Under the pieces are notes generated by a model, which saw nothing but the letters and a program-made list of their open reading frames with translations, did not search any database and was not told the origin of the DNA. 45,396 nucleotides of DNA from Oscillospiraceae bacterium. GTDB lineage: Bacteria > Bacillota > Clostridia > Oscillospirales > Oscillospiraceae. The stretch spans positions 1-45,396 of the forward strand of contig CACWYC010000017.1 in assembly GCA_902765025.1 (NCBI GenBank). The letters are read 5' to 3'. How positions within the stretch are numbered: the first letter of the stretch is position 1; each line of letters starts with the position of its first letter. Made by a program: the position numbers and the translations under genes. Below, piece after piece: positions 33,773 through 42,402 of the stretch.

Positions 33773-34239
33773 AAAAAATAATTGGTAAGGATATTGAAAA
33801 TCAGCCTGATTTTTCTGATGGGAGAGGGCAAACAGCGAATCCTGTGAGTATGCTGAAAGCGACGGCGCGCAGCAAACTGCTGCAATCCGGCCTGGACGAA
33901 GACGCCATCCGGTACTCCTGCGGCCTCGTGCCAAAATCGATGGCTGCGCGGTATTACATCGATCCTGCCTCGGAGGCGGAGCAATGCCGCATTGGATGCA
34001 TTATAGACAGGTGGCTGGCTGCCACAGGCACAGGTGCGGAGGTGCTTGCCCCTACCAATGTACCGGATGTCGGACAAGTCGTGAAGGGCGGAAGAGGACG
34101 CACAGGAATGCGGATTACGCTGCAAATTAATCCCGTTCCGGAAAACGAGTTGAAAAGCATGCCGGACACCATCATCATCGGCGCGAAACACGGACTCAGT
34201 GGAGTGGCGGTTGCAGAGAAGGGGGTGAAGCAGCCATGA
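33769..34239 (+). CDS. Atypical tyrosine recombinase A, C-terminal part
   Basis: A 156-codon frame overlapping the previous stop by 4 nt, with no ribosome site of its own. It starts in a stretch (VKKIIGKDIENQPDF) that reads smoothly on from the upstream frame. SMLKATARSKLLQSGLDEDAIRYSCGL and MAARYYID align in pattern with box II-Tyr of tyrosine recombinases, with the first histidine replaced by Lys/Thr and LGH replaced by SCG; the tyrosine of ARYYID could be the nucleophile. A ~70-residue beta-rich tail follows (MRITLQINPVP...TIIIGAKHGLSG). Probably one gene with 32657-33772 that is split by mutation or by frameshifting. Confidence 0.65.
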   Translation: MKKIIGKDIENQPDFSDGRGQTANPVSMLKATARSKLLQSGLDEDAIRYSCGLVPKSMAARYYIDPASEAEQCRIGCIIDRWLAATGTGAEVLAPTNVPDVGQVVKGGRGRTGMRITLQINPVPENELKSMPDTIIIGAKHGLSGVAVAEKGVKQP

Positions 34240-36101
34240 GCGCGGCGCAGAAAAAACCGGGCGACCTGACCGTCAGCGAGTATTGGGATGAATACGGGTT
34301 GCTGGTAGCAAACAAAAGTGGGTATCAATGTGCTGCGGAACGGGGAGGACATAACTGCAGAAAAAAGGACTGCTTCTATGGCTGCGAAAATGAAAATGTC
34401 CGCAAGGAGTGGTGCGGAACCTACAAAGCTTACACGCGGGATTTAACGATACTCTCCAAACAGCTTACCTGCCCTATCAAAGACATTACCGGCAGAGCTG
34501 TAACCGATGCGCTTACCAAGGTAAAGCAAAGCGGAGGGCAACGAGCGCAATCATTCAGCGAAGGAACGCTGAACCACATTTTAATTGCGCTGAGAGCAAT
34601 GCTAAGATATGCCTACTATACGGATCACATTAAAAAAGATCCGGTGGGGATGCTGCCCGGGTGGTATAAGGCGAAACCTTCATCCAATCGCACGGGAAAG
34701 AAAAGAGCGATCAAAAAAGAGGTTACTCGGCGCGAATTAAGCGAAATGATAGGCAGATTCCGAGAAAAGCACCCGGAGAGAGCCCGTTCCATGACAGCGT
34801 GGCAGAACGAAAAACTGTTGGATTTTGTTATGGAAGAACTTGAAGTGAACGGGATGGCGATGGGCCTGGCAATGATGCGATACGGCGGCTTTCGCCCGGC
34901 TGAGGTACGGGCACTGACATGGGGCGACCTGGTGGAGATCCGCAACCATCCGGGGACGTATTATCTGGTTGTAAAAGACAGCGTGGATGAGAGTGGCAAC
35001 AAAAAGAACAGGGTAAAGCGTAAGGACTCAGCAAGGCCGGTGCCGGTTCATATGGAGCTGGCATTACTGCTGCAGAGACGAAAAGCCTTTATCGGGAAAC
35101 CGGATACGGATATCCGGGAGTATCCCATTTGCTGCTCGGGTAATCATTTCGATAAAATGTGCACGGAAGCAGAGTTTTCGTTGTATGGGAGCCTTATATT
35201 CGACAGGATTGAACTGCAATCGGATGACCTTATGATGTATGAGCTCTATGCCGCAGCAGAGGGGTTGGAGGATGGCGGTGATGATGCATTATACAAAACC
35301 GAAAACCTGTGCCTGTATGTGCTGCGGAAGGCGTATTGCTCTGACTTGCAGTCAAAAACACAGCTGACGCAAGACCAAATTGCGTACAACATGGGCCACG
35401 CCATGCGGCGTGATGGCAGAGACGTCAGACGGCCGCTAAACGAAGAAGCTATTTGGGAAAACGCTTGCAGACAAAACAGCTTTGTTATCAGCCTCGACCT
35501 GCATCGACAGGCGCAGAGACAGTGGCTACGGGGTAATGACTCTGTACAGATTTCCAATCGCGGCATTGTGGAGCTGTGTCTGGACAAAAAGCTGTTGCGG
35601 CAGGGGGGTACCGTGACCATTGACGTGCGCGCAGAAGAGATTGGAGAGGATCTGGTGTGCTATTCGGATTTGCTGGCGGATACGGTCTACTGCAAATGCA
35701 CTGTGGAAAAGCTGCCGGAGCACCCCGCGCAAAGTCGTATGCCGGATGGCATTAACATGGAGTGGGAGACATTTGAGGCGCAGCGAGATGTGGCAACCCG
35801 AGATGTCCGTGCCGAAGATGACGAAAATGAGGACATGGAATACGATCTGGATGAGCTCATTGCAGGCACAGCGGATAAGAATGAAGAAGGGAAGAAAGGG
35901 GGCGCAGGGGTAATCAGAGGAGTCCAGAAGAAAAAGAGAGGCCGCGTGACGGCGGAGGGTGGGTGGTCTTTTGACCAGCTGCTCGACTACGATGAATTAG
36001 CCTACGATGAATTAACCTACGATGAACTCGTCTACGGTGAAGATGAGGAAGATGAGGATAATGAGGAAGATGAGGAAGATGAGGAAGATGCGAAGGGGTG
36101 A
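34236..36101 (+). CDS. Atypical large tyrosine recombinase B with Cys cluster and acidic repeat tail
   Basis: A 621-residue protein. The catalytic core is at about residues 170-430: box I Arg in GGFRPAEVRALTWGDL, Lys region in RKDSARPVPVHMEL, box II LRKAYCSDL (Arg kept, His replaced by Tyr), MGHAMRRD (His kept); where Tyr is expected there is IWENA. The N-terminal part has five Cys and a His in residues 32-60, like a zinc knuckle. After the core comes a beta-rich piece similar in position to that of protein A. The last ~110 residues are extremely acidic and repetitive, with YDEL-type repeats and a Glu/Asp tail. The ATG overlaps the preceding stop. Same operon as A. Confidence 0.75.
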   Translation: MSAAQKKPGDLTVSEYWDEYGLLVANKSGYQCAAERGGHNCRKKDCFYGCENENVRKEWCGTYKAYTRDLTILSKQLTCPIKDITGRAVTDALTKVKQSGGQRAQSFSEGTLNHILIALRAMLRYAYYTDHIKKDPVGMLPGWYKAKPSSNRTGKKRAIKKEVTRRELSEMIGRFREKHPERARSMTAWQNEKLLDFVMEELEVNGMAMGLAMMRYGGFRPAEVRALTWGDLVEIRNHPGTYYLVVKDSVDESGNKKNRVKRKDSARPVPVHMELALLLQRRKAFIGKPDTDIREYPICCSGNHFDKMCTEAEFSLYGSLIFDRIELQSDDLMMYELYAAAEGLEDGGDDALYKTENLCLYVLRKAYCSDLQSKTQLTQDQIAYNMGHAMRRDGRDVRRPLNEEAIWENACRQNSFVISLDLHRQAQRQWLRGNDSVQISNRGIVELCLDKKLLRQGGTVTIDVRAEEIGEDLVCYSDLLADTVYCKCTVEKLPEHPAQSRMPDGINMEWETFEAQRDVATRDVRAEDDENEDMEYDLDELIAGTADKNEEGKKGGAGVIRGVQKKKRGRVTAEGGWSFDQLLDYDELAYDELTYDELVYGEDEEDEDNEEDEEDEEDAKG

Positions 36102-36138
36102 CTTCAATACTGACCCGGCGGCTCGTAATGTAAGAAAG

Positions 36139-36195
36139 AGGGGAACCCTTAAGGGGTCCCCCCATGATGATGTAGGGAACCCTTGAGGCTTCCCA
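36139..36195 (+). repeat. Tandem short hairpins after recombinase B
   Basis: GGGGAACCCTT/AAGGGGTCCCC (36139-36160) and GGGAACCC..GGCTTCCC (about 36174-36196) follow one another 40-95 nt after the recombinase stop. Related sequence in both suggests duplication. They may act as terminators or recombination-site arms. Confidence 0.5.
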
Positions 36196-36280
36196 CAAGA
36201 TATGGGGCTTCGCTGGGGCAACACCCATAGGGGAGTTTTGAAACAACAATGACTTGGTAGCTGCCCGGCGGGATTGAGGA

Positions 36281-36347
36281 CGTGGGGGGACTACAATCGG
36301 GCTCATAACCAGGAGGTCGTGAGGTTCAAGTCCCACCCCCGCGACCA
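36281..36347 (+). other. Decayed tRNA-fMet-like sequence lacking a D-arm (possible att remnant)
   Basis: CGGGCTCATAACCAG (36298-36312) is close to the initiator-tRNA anticodon arm. GTGAGGTTCAAGTCCCAC has a one-base insertion in the T-stem, and CCCCGCGACCA (36337-36347) is an acceptor end with CCA. An upstream CGTGGGG (36281-36287) could pair with CCCCGCG, but only 10 nt remain where the D-arm should be. This is not a working tRNA; it looks like the 3' half carried by an integrating element. Confidence 0.65.
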
Positions 36348-36352
36348 CAATG

Positions 36353-36379
36353 TCCGCCCGAAAAAGATATCGGGCGGAC
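36353..36379 (+). terminator. Terminator-like hairpin
   Basis: GTCCGCCCGA pairs with TCGGGCGGAC directly after the tRNA-like sequence. A second small stem (CCTTAGAGCC..GGCTTCTAAGG, 36382-36408) followed by TTTTTT lies just beyond it and is the better terminator. Confidence 0.55.
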
Positions 36380-36452
36380 AAACCTTAGAGCCGCAAGGCT
36401 TCTAAGGTTTTTTCATGTCCAAAATTCAAGTGCAGAAAAAAATATCCGAGGG

Positions 36453-36533
36453 TGTTGGTATGGATTTGAACTACCGACCCCCCTGCTTTACAGGCGGGAT
36501 TTGCGATGTTTTTCGCAGATCCCGCCTTCTTTT
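36453..36533 (+). repeat. tRNA-like/terminator direct repeat, left copy
   Basis: GGATTTGAACTACC (36462-36475; reverse complement is the T-arm of a tRNA) is followed 17 nt later by a hairpin GGCGGGATTTGCGA/TCGCAGATCCCGCC (36493-36526) and a T-rich stretch. Reading the minus strand, CTGTAAA looks like a tRNA-Tyr anticodon loop. A second copy lies at 42631-42708. Confidence 0.8.
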
Positions 36534-36667
36534 CTTGTCCTGATTGGTGAGGCAACTCTCACAACAGATAGAAATACACCAATTGTTCCTGTTTTCTATA
36601 AAAAGTTTAGCAAATTCATTGTCCTAAAAAAGTCGCTGTTCTATATGAAACCCCAAAAGCGCAAAAA

Positions 36668-36701
36668 ACAGCGCCTGCCTCCTTTCGGAAGCGGACGCTG
36701 T
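36668..36701 (-). terminator. Terminator of the tetR-family gene
   Basis: ACAGCG..GC-TCC / GGA-GC..CGCTGT, followed on the minus strand by six T, about 107 nt after the regulator stop. The rest of 36534-36807 shows no credible gene. Confidence 0.7.
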
Positions 36702-36807
36702 CATGCGCTTATGCAATGGTACCGTGCGGCATCAGAGCACTCGAAAACGATGCCAGCTCTCTGACATATACCGAAAAGGGCTGGAGCGGCAATTGAAATG
36801 ATCGGGA

Positions 36808-37398
36808 TCAAGTGGCCGAAAAACTGTCCAGTATGGCCAGGATGGACCGGTGCAAATAGGGAAGGTAAGTGTCCAGATCCACCGGATCACCGTTGAGGAT
36901 CACTGTGTAACAGGTGGAGCCCACCAGCTCCAGAATGGTGTATACCTCGATTGCCAGGCTTTTTCGGTCAGAGGGGATGGAGCCCAGGATCTCCTCGAAA
37001 ATGGCGGGATAGTCCGGCTCCCATTTGCCGATGGCCCGGCGGAAAATGCCCCAGCTTAAATTTTTGTTGATGAACTGCAGCAGCAGCTTGTTGTCCCGCA
37101 GCTGGTACAGCACATCGTCGATGATGGTCAGCAGCTTGCCGGTGGGATCCGGCTGGTCCTGATAGCCGGATTGCTCCAGTGCGTGCTGAAATAGCTGCTC
37201 CGATTTGCGGATCACCAGCTTTTCGTGGAGATCGTACTTGTCCTTAAAATATAGATAGAATGTGCCCTTGGCAACGCCGGCCTGCTGGGCAATGTCCGCA
37301 ATGGATGTCTTGGCAATGCCCTGGGTGGTGAACAGCTGAAAAGCCGTGTCCATCAAACAGGTCAGCTTCAGCTTCTTGTTTTCCTCTACCCGTCCCAT
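36808..37398 (-). CDS. TetR/AcrR-family repressor of the adjacent exporter operon
   Basis: A 196-residue TetR-family regulator. The DNA-binding domain is at residues 12-57 with TSIADIAQQAGVAKGTFYLYFKDKYDL (31-57), the classical helix-turn-helix. The C-terminal ligand domain (60-196) includes INKNLSWGIFRRAIGKWEPDY. AGAGG precedes the ATG by 8 nt. It lies back-to-back with the MMPL exporter gene. Four copies of a TGACCGGTGGTCA-like palindrome in the shared promoter region, one overlapping the exporter's -35 box and one next to its own -35, indicate repression of both genes. The ligand is unknown. Confidence 0.9.
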   Translation of the reverse strand: MGRVEENKKLKLTCLMDTAFQLFTTQGIAKTSIADIAQQAGVAKGTFYLYFKDKYDLHEKLVIRKSEQLFQHALEQSGYQDQPDPTGKLLTIIDDVLYQLRDNKLLLQFINKNLSWGIFRRAIGKWEPDYPAIFEEILGSIPSDRKSLAIEVYTILELVGSTCYTVILNGDPVDLDTYLPYLHRSILAILDSFSAT

Positions 37399-37429
37399 TT
37401 CCGCACCTCTTCTCTCTGTGTTTTTCTCT

Positions 37430-37458
37430 ATTGTAACGTGGAGGTGCCCGGTTGTCAA
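37430..37458 (-). promoter_or_regulatory. Promoter of the tetR-family gene
   Basis: Minus strand: perfect -35 TTGACA (complement of 37453-37458), 17-bp spacer, -10 TACAAT (complement of 37430-37435). Operator 1 (37467-37479) lies 8 bp behind the -35 box. Confidence 0.85.
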
Positions 37459-37466
37459 ACAAAAAA

Positions 37467-37596
37467 TGACCGGCGGTCAGTCAGCCATTTTGTGCATGAC
37501 GCCAAAAAATGACCGGCAGTCAAATTTGCGCCAAAAAGGGGTTGACCACTGGTCATTTTAGTGCTATAACAGCATATGCTAAGTGACCGGTGGTCA
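37467..37596. promoter_or_regulatory. Four phased palindromic TetR operators
   Basis: TGACCGGCGGTCA (37467-37479), TGACCGGCAGTCA (37510-37522), TGACCACTGGTCA (37543-37555) and TGACCGGTGGTCA (37584-37596). Start-to-start spacing is 43, 33 and 41 bp, close to 4, 3 and 4 helical turns, so all four face roughly the same side of the DNA. Confidence 0.92.
37542..37570 (+). promoter_or_regulatory. Promoter of the MMPL exporter operon
   Basis: -35 TTGACC (37542-37547), 17-bp spacer, -10 TATAAC (37565-37570). Operator 3 covers the -35 box and operator 4 lies just downstream of the start site. Confidence 0.85.
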
Positions 37597-37619
37597 TTTA
37601 TTTGAGAGGAGGCAATGGC

Positions 37620-39719
37620 ATGTACAAATTCGGGAAAGCAGTCGTCAAGCTGCGGCTGCCTATTCTGATTTTGGCGCTGGCGCTGATAATCCCCGCCTGG
37701 CTGGGGATGCAAGCCACACGCATCAACTACGATATGCTCACCTATCTGCCGGAGGATATCGAGACCATGAAAGGGCAGGACATCCTGATGGACGAATTCG
37801 GAAAAGGCGCTTTCAGCTTCATCGTGGCGGAGGGCATGGAGGACAAGGACGTCTCCGACCTGCGCCAGCGAATCGAGCAGGTTCCCCACGTGGACAGCGC
37901 CCTGTGGTACGACAGCATCGCGGATCTGAGCATCCCCAAGGAGCTGCTGCCCGACAAGCTGCGCGACGTGTTCGTGGACGGCGACGCCACCATGATCGCC
38001 GTGTTCTTTGACACCTCGTCCTCGGCGGATGAGACCATCGAGGCCATCACCGAGATCCGCCAGCTCTGCGGCAAGCAGTGCTTTGTCTCCGGTATCTCCG
38101 CATTGGTGACGGATCTGAAAAACCTGTGCGAACGGGAGGAGCCCATCTACGTGGGCATCGCCGTGCTGTGCGCGCTGGTAGCCATGGAGCTGCTGACCGA
38201 CTCCTGGCTGGTGCCGCTGGTGTTTCTGGCGGGCATCGGCATCACCATTCTCTACAACATGGGTACCAACGTATTCTTCGGCCAGATCTCCTATATCACC
38301 AAGGCGTTGGCGGCGGTGCTGCAGCTGGCCGTCACCATGGATTACTCCATCTTCCTCTGGCACGCCTATTGCGCCCGGAAGAAGGAGAATCCCTCCCGGG
38401 AGGAGGCCATGGCCCTGGCCATCCGCGACACGGTGCTGTCCGTAGCGGGCAGCGCTCTGACCACTATCGCCGGCTTTCTGGCATTGTGCTTCATGAGCTA
38501 CACCATGGGCACCGACATCGGCGTGGTCATGGCCAAGGGATGTCTGCTGGGCGTCATTGGCAGCGTCACCATTCTGCCGGCGCTGATCCTACTGCTGGAT
38601 AAACCGCTGACGGCCACCATGCACAAGTCCCTGATCCCCGACATGAGCGGTGTGGCCGCCTGGATCACCAGCCACTTCTGGGCCTTCCTGGTGGCCTTCG
38701 CCGTGATCCTGGTCCCGGCCACCATCGGCTATTTCCACACGCCGGTGTATTACGATTTCACCCAGATCCTCTCCGGTGATGACGTGGAGAGCATGGATGC
38801 TGAGGATATGCAGTTCCTGACGGCCAAGCAGAAGCTGGAGGAGCACTTCGACGTGGCCACCACCCACATGATCCTCTGCGACGCCGATCTGCCGGCCAAG
38901 GATGCCGAGGCCATGGCCCGGCGCATCGAGAAGCTGGACGGCGTGACCACCGTGCTGAGTCTGGACAGTCTGTTGGGTACGGATATCCCGGCGGACTTCC
39001 TGCCCGGGAGCGTCACCAAAATGCTCAAGAGCGGTCAGTGGCAGCTGATGCTCATCAACTCCGCCTACGCCGTCTCCACCGATGAGGTGAACGGCCAGAT
39101 CGACGCCATCAACGGCATCCTGAAGGAGTACGACCCCCACGGCATGCTAATCGGCGAGGCGCCCTGCACCAAGGACCTCATCGAGATCACCGACAAGGAC
39201 TTCACCGTGGTGTCCTGGGTGTCCATTGGCTTCGTGTTTCTCATTATCCTTCTGACGCTGCGCTCGGCCACGCTACCGGTGATCCTGGTGGCGGTGATCG
39301 AGTTTGCCGTATTCATCAACCTGGGCATCCCCTATTACACCCACTTCACCATGCCCTTTATCGCGCCCATCTGCATCAGCACGATCCAGTTGGGTTCCAC
39401 CGTGGACTACGCCATTTTGACCACCACCCGGTACAAGGAGCTGCGGCACACCTGCGATAAGCGACAGGCAATCACGGAGACGCTGGCCTATGCCATGCCC
39501 TCGGTGCTGGTCAGCGCCCTGAGCTTCTTCGCCGCCACCTTCGGCGTGGGCCTCTATTCCGACATTGACCTGATCAGCTCCATGTGCAATCTGCTGGCCC
39601 GGGGTGCCATTGTCAGCATGTTCTCCGTGCTGCTGGTGCTGCCGGCGCTGCTGATGCTGCTGGACGGCGTCATCGGAAAGACCACATTGGGTATGAAAAA
39701 ACAACTCCAAAGCATTTGA
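37620..39719 (+). CDS. MMPL/RND-family exporter
   Basis: A 699-residue RND-superfamily membrane protein of the MMPL type. An N-terminal helix (about 12-30) is followed by an extracytoplasmic domain, then a bundle of about five helices starting GIAVLCALVAMELL (residue about 180). The pattern repeats: a helix at about 355-375, a second outer domain, and a last bundle from VSWVSIGFVFLIILL. LAVTMDYSIFLW and LGSTVDYAILTT carry the conserved Asp-Tyr pair of the helix-4-type segments used for proton coupling. AGGAGG precedes the ATG by 8 nt. It is in an operon with the heptad-repeat lipoprotein and likely exports a lipid, drug or peptide. Confidence 0.92.
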   Translation: MYKFGKAVVKLRLPILILALALIIPAWLGMQATRINYDMLTYLPEDIETMKGQDILMDEFGKGAFSFIVAEGMEDKDVSDLRQRIEQVPHVDSALWYDSIADLSIPKELLPDKLRDVFVDGDATMIAVFFDTSSSADETIEAITEIRQLCGKQCFVSGISALVTDLKNLCEREEPIYVGIAVLCALVAMELLTDSWLVPLVFLAGIGITILYNMGTNVFFGQISYITKALAAVLQLAVTMDYSIFLWHAYCARKKENPSREEAMALAIRDTVLSVAGSALTTIAGFLALCFMSYTMGTDIGVVMAKGCLLGVIGSVTILPALILLLDKPLTATMHKSLIPDMSGVAAWITSHFWAFLVAFAVILVPATIGYFHTPVYYDFTQILSGDDVESMDAEDMQFLTAKQKLEEHFDVATTHMILCDADLPAKDAEAMARRIEKLDGVTTVLSLDSLLGTDIPADFLPGSVTKMLKSGQWQLMLINSAYAVSTDEVNGQIDAINGILKEYDPHGMLIGEAPCTKDLIEITDKDFTVVSWVSIGFVFLIILLTLRSATLPVILVAVIEFAVFINLGIPYYTHFTMPFIAPICISTIQLGSTVDYAILTTTRYKELRHTCDKRQAITETLAYAMPSVLVSALSFFAATFGVGLYSDIDLISSMCNLLARGAIVSMFSVLLVLPALLMLLDGVIGKTTLGMKKQLQSI

Positions 39720-39741
39720 CATAGATGGGAGGAATCATTCT

Positions 39742-42402
39742 ATGAAACAAAGGATCCAAAAGGCGACAGCCATCATGCTGTCTGCCCTTATGCTGGGCTC
39801 TTGCCTTGCCGGCTGCGGCGCGCAGCAGGAAGCGAAAACACCCGATGCTCCGGCGGAGGCCGACCTGGTCACCGAGGCTGCCGTCAGCCTGCTGGGCAGT
39901 CACAGCGACACGGCGGGCAAGGAGGAGACCGTCTACGTCATTGCCGACGCCGACGGCAACCCCACAGAAACCATCGTCAGCGCCTGGCTGAAAAATCCCG
40001 ATGGTGCTGATACCCTGACGGATCACGCGGAGCTGACGGACATCAAGAATGTAAAGGGAGACGAGACCTTCACGGTCAGCGAAAACGGTGCCGTCACCTG
40101 GCAGGCAAACGGCAATGACATCCACTACCAGGGCACGACTACACAGCAATTGCCTGTGACCACCGCTATTACCTATGAGCTGGACGGCAAGACCGTCTCC
40201 GCTCAGGAGCTGGCCGGCGCCACCGGCCACCTGGCCATCACCTTCCGCTACACAAATCACACCGCCACGCAGCGGACGGTGAACGGCAAGACCGTCACCC
40301 TCTATCAGCCCTTCCTGGTGATGTCCGGCCTGATGCTGGACGACGCCAAAGCAAACAACGTCACCGTCACCCACGGCAAGGTTCTCCACACCGGCGACCG
40401 CACCGTGGCCGTCGGCATGGCAATGCCCGGTCTCCGCGAGAGCCTGGGACTGGACGGTATGCGAACCCAGGATGGCAAGTCCCTGGATCTGGACATCCCG
40501 GAGGCCGTGACCGTTGAGGCCGATGTGTCCGGTTTCACGCTCCTTACCACGGTGACAGCGATCGAAAGCAGCCCTCTGCAGGATCTGGACCTGAGTAACG
40601 TGAGCAGCCTTGACGAGCTGCGCAGCGCACTCACCCAGCTTACCGACGCCTCCACCCGTCTGGTGGAGGGCAGCAGTGCGCTGTATGACGGCGTTGACGC
40701 TTTGCATACTGGCGTCGGTGATTTGGCTGCCGGGGCAAACCAGGTGGATACCGGCGCCGGTAAGCTGGCGGGCGGTGCGGCGACTCTGGCCGATGGTGCC
40801 CGCCACGCGTCAGACGGTGCGGCCGCGCTCTCTGAGGGAGCCAAGGCACTGTCCGACGGCAGCGCCGCCCTGCGTGACGGCGCAGCGCAGGTGGACAGCG
40901 GCGCAAAGGCCCTTTCCAACGGGGCCAAGCAGGCCGCTGACGGCGCCGACACCCTCAGCGGCGGCGCAAAGGCTCTGGCAGACGGTGCAGCCACCATCTC
41001 CGAGAATATGGACACCCTGTCCGGCGGGCTGGATACCCTGTCCGGCGGCGCAACACAGGTCAGCGGAGGCTTGGCACAGCTGCAGTCTCAGGTAGCCGGT
41101 CTGCCGGCGGGTGTGCAGGCACTTTATTACGGCCTGCTCCGCGTCAAGGCCGCGCTGAAGGGCGACCAGGGCCAGAGCGTCTATGAGGGTGCCGCAGCTC
41201 TGCGTGACGGCGCGGCGGATTTGGCTGCCGGGCTGGTCAGCGACGACGAGGCCAACCCCGGTATCTATGAGGGTGCCAAGGCGCTGGAGAGCGGCGCCAA
41301 GCGTATCGCAGACGGTGCTGACAATATCGCAGCAGCGGCGGCACAGGTCAAGGCCGGTATCGACCAGATCCCCGGCGCGGTGACCTCCGCCTCCAGCGGA
41401 CTGAACGACGCCTCGGCGCAGCTGACGGCGATTTTGGGTAACGAGAATCTAACCGAAGAGCAGCGCGCGGCCATCCAGACGGCGCTTGACTGCATCTCCG
41501 GCGTGGGCAACGGTCTGGGCAGCATGTCTGTGGACCTTACCCAGGCGGATGCGGCACTGACCGCCATGGAAAACGGTGCCAATGCCATCAGCAGCGGTGC
41601 AGGCGACCTCCAGAGCGGCGCCCAGCGTATCGCAGGCGGTGCCTATAAGCTGCACAGCGGTGCGCAGCATCTGGAGGGCGGTGCGAGCCAGCTGGTCTCC
41701 GGTGTAGACCAGATCGTTAGCAATGAGAACCTGGGCGCCATAATCGGCGGTGTGTCCCAGCAGGCGGAGAATTCGCAGGCTCTGGTGGCCGGCGTGGATC
41801 AGCTTGCCAATGGTGCCAGTACCCTGGCAACTGGCGCTTCTGCCGCCGCCACCGGCGCAAAGAAGCTGGCCTCCGGCAGCCGTACCCTGGCCGACTCCAG
41901 TATCCAGCTTCGTAACGGCGCTGCGACGCTGGCAACCGGCGTGGCCGATCTGTCCAGCGGCGCCGACACGCTGAAAAGCGGCACCAAGGCCCTCTCCGAC
42001 GGGGCCGATGACGCCGCCACTGGCGCGGCTGCTCTGGCCGAAGGCGCTGCTCGGCTGGCAGACGGTACATCCCAGGTGGCAGGCGGTGCAGATGCTCTGG
42101 CAACCGGTGCGGCCACCCTGAAAGACGGCACGGCTCAGCTCAGAAGCGGCAGCGTCAGTCTCACTGACGGCGTAACGCAGCTGCTCTCGGGTACCAAGGA
42201 ACTTCGTGACGGTATGGCGCAGTTCGATGCCCAGGGCATCCAGAAGCTTACCAACCTCATGGAGGGCGACGCACACGAGCTGATCGAGCGGCTGCGTGCC
42301 CTGCAGGAGCTGAGCGGAGAGTATACCTCCTTCGCCGGAACAGATGCCGACATGCCCGGCAGCGTGCAGTTCATCATCCGCACAGAGTCTATTGAAAAGT
42401 AA
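39742..42402 (+). CDS. Giant heptad-repeat lipoprotein (YhgE/Pip-like repeats), exporter partner
   Basis: An 886-residue lipoprotein: signal peptide with lipobox LAGCGA (Cys about residue 25), an N-terminal globular part (about 30-280), then about 550 residues dominated by a 7-residue repeat of the form GAxxLxxG (for example LADGAATISENM, GAKALSNGAKQ, GAATLATGVADL). This repeat is known from YhgE/Pip-type proteins and should form a very long beta-helical or helical rod. A short non-repeat C-terminus follows. No C-terminal membrane helix is seen. The gene follows the MMPL gene by 22 bp with GGGAGG upstream. It may bridge the thick wall and couple to the exporter; this is an inference from context. 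Confidence 0.88.
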   Translation: MKQRIQKATAIMLSALMLGSCLAGCGAQQEAKTPDAPAEADLVTEAAVSLLGSHSDTAGKEETVYVIADADGNPTETIVSAWLKNPDGADTLTDHAELTDIKNVKGDETFTVSENGAVTWQANGNDIHYQGTTTQQLPVTTAITYELDGKTVSAQELAGATGHLAITFRYTNHTATQRTVNGKTVTLYQPFLVMSGLMLDDAKANNVTVTHGKVLHTGDRTVAVGMAMPGLRESLGLDGMRTQDGKSLDLDIPEAVTVEADVSGFTLLTTVTAIESSPLQDLDLSNVSSLDELRSALTQLTDASTRLVEGSSALYDGVDALHTGVGDLAAGANQVDTGAGKLAGGAATLADGARHASDGAAALSEGAKALSDGSAALRDGAAQVDSGAKALSNGAKQAADGADTLSGGAKALADGAATISENMDTLSGGLDTLSGGATQVSGGLAQLQSQVAGLPAGVQALYYGLLRVKAALKGDQGQSVYEGAAALRDGAADLAAGLVSDDEANPGIYEGAKALESGAKRIADGADNIAAAAAQVKAGIDQIPGAVTSASSGLNDASAQLTAILGNENLTEEQRAAIQTALDCISGVGNGLGSMSVDLTQADAALTAMENGANAISSGAGDLQSGAQRIAGGAYKLHSGAQHLEGGASQLVSGVDQIVSNENLGAIIGGVSQQAENSQALVAGVDQLANGASTLATGASAAATGAKKLASGSRTLADSSIQLRNGAATLATGVADLSSGADTLKSGTKALSDGADDAATGAAALAEGAARLADGTSQVAGGADALATGAATLKDGTAQLRSGSVSLTDGVTQLLSGTKELRDGMAQFDAQGIQKLTNLMEGDAHELIERLRALQELSGEYTSFAGTDADMPGSVQFIIRTESIEK

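Noticed and set aside
36281..36347. An intact tRNA-Met gene
   Set aside because: The D-arm is missing and the T-stem has an inserted base, so it cannot fold as a working tRNA.
36501..36764. An 87-codon reading frame after the left direct repeat
   Set aside because: No ribosome site, starts inside the terminator hairpin and runs through the tetR terminator; no domain-like pattern.
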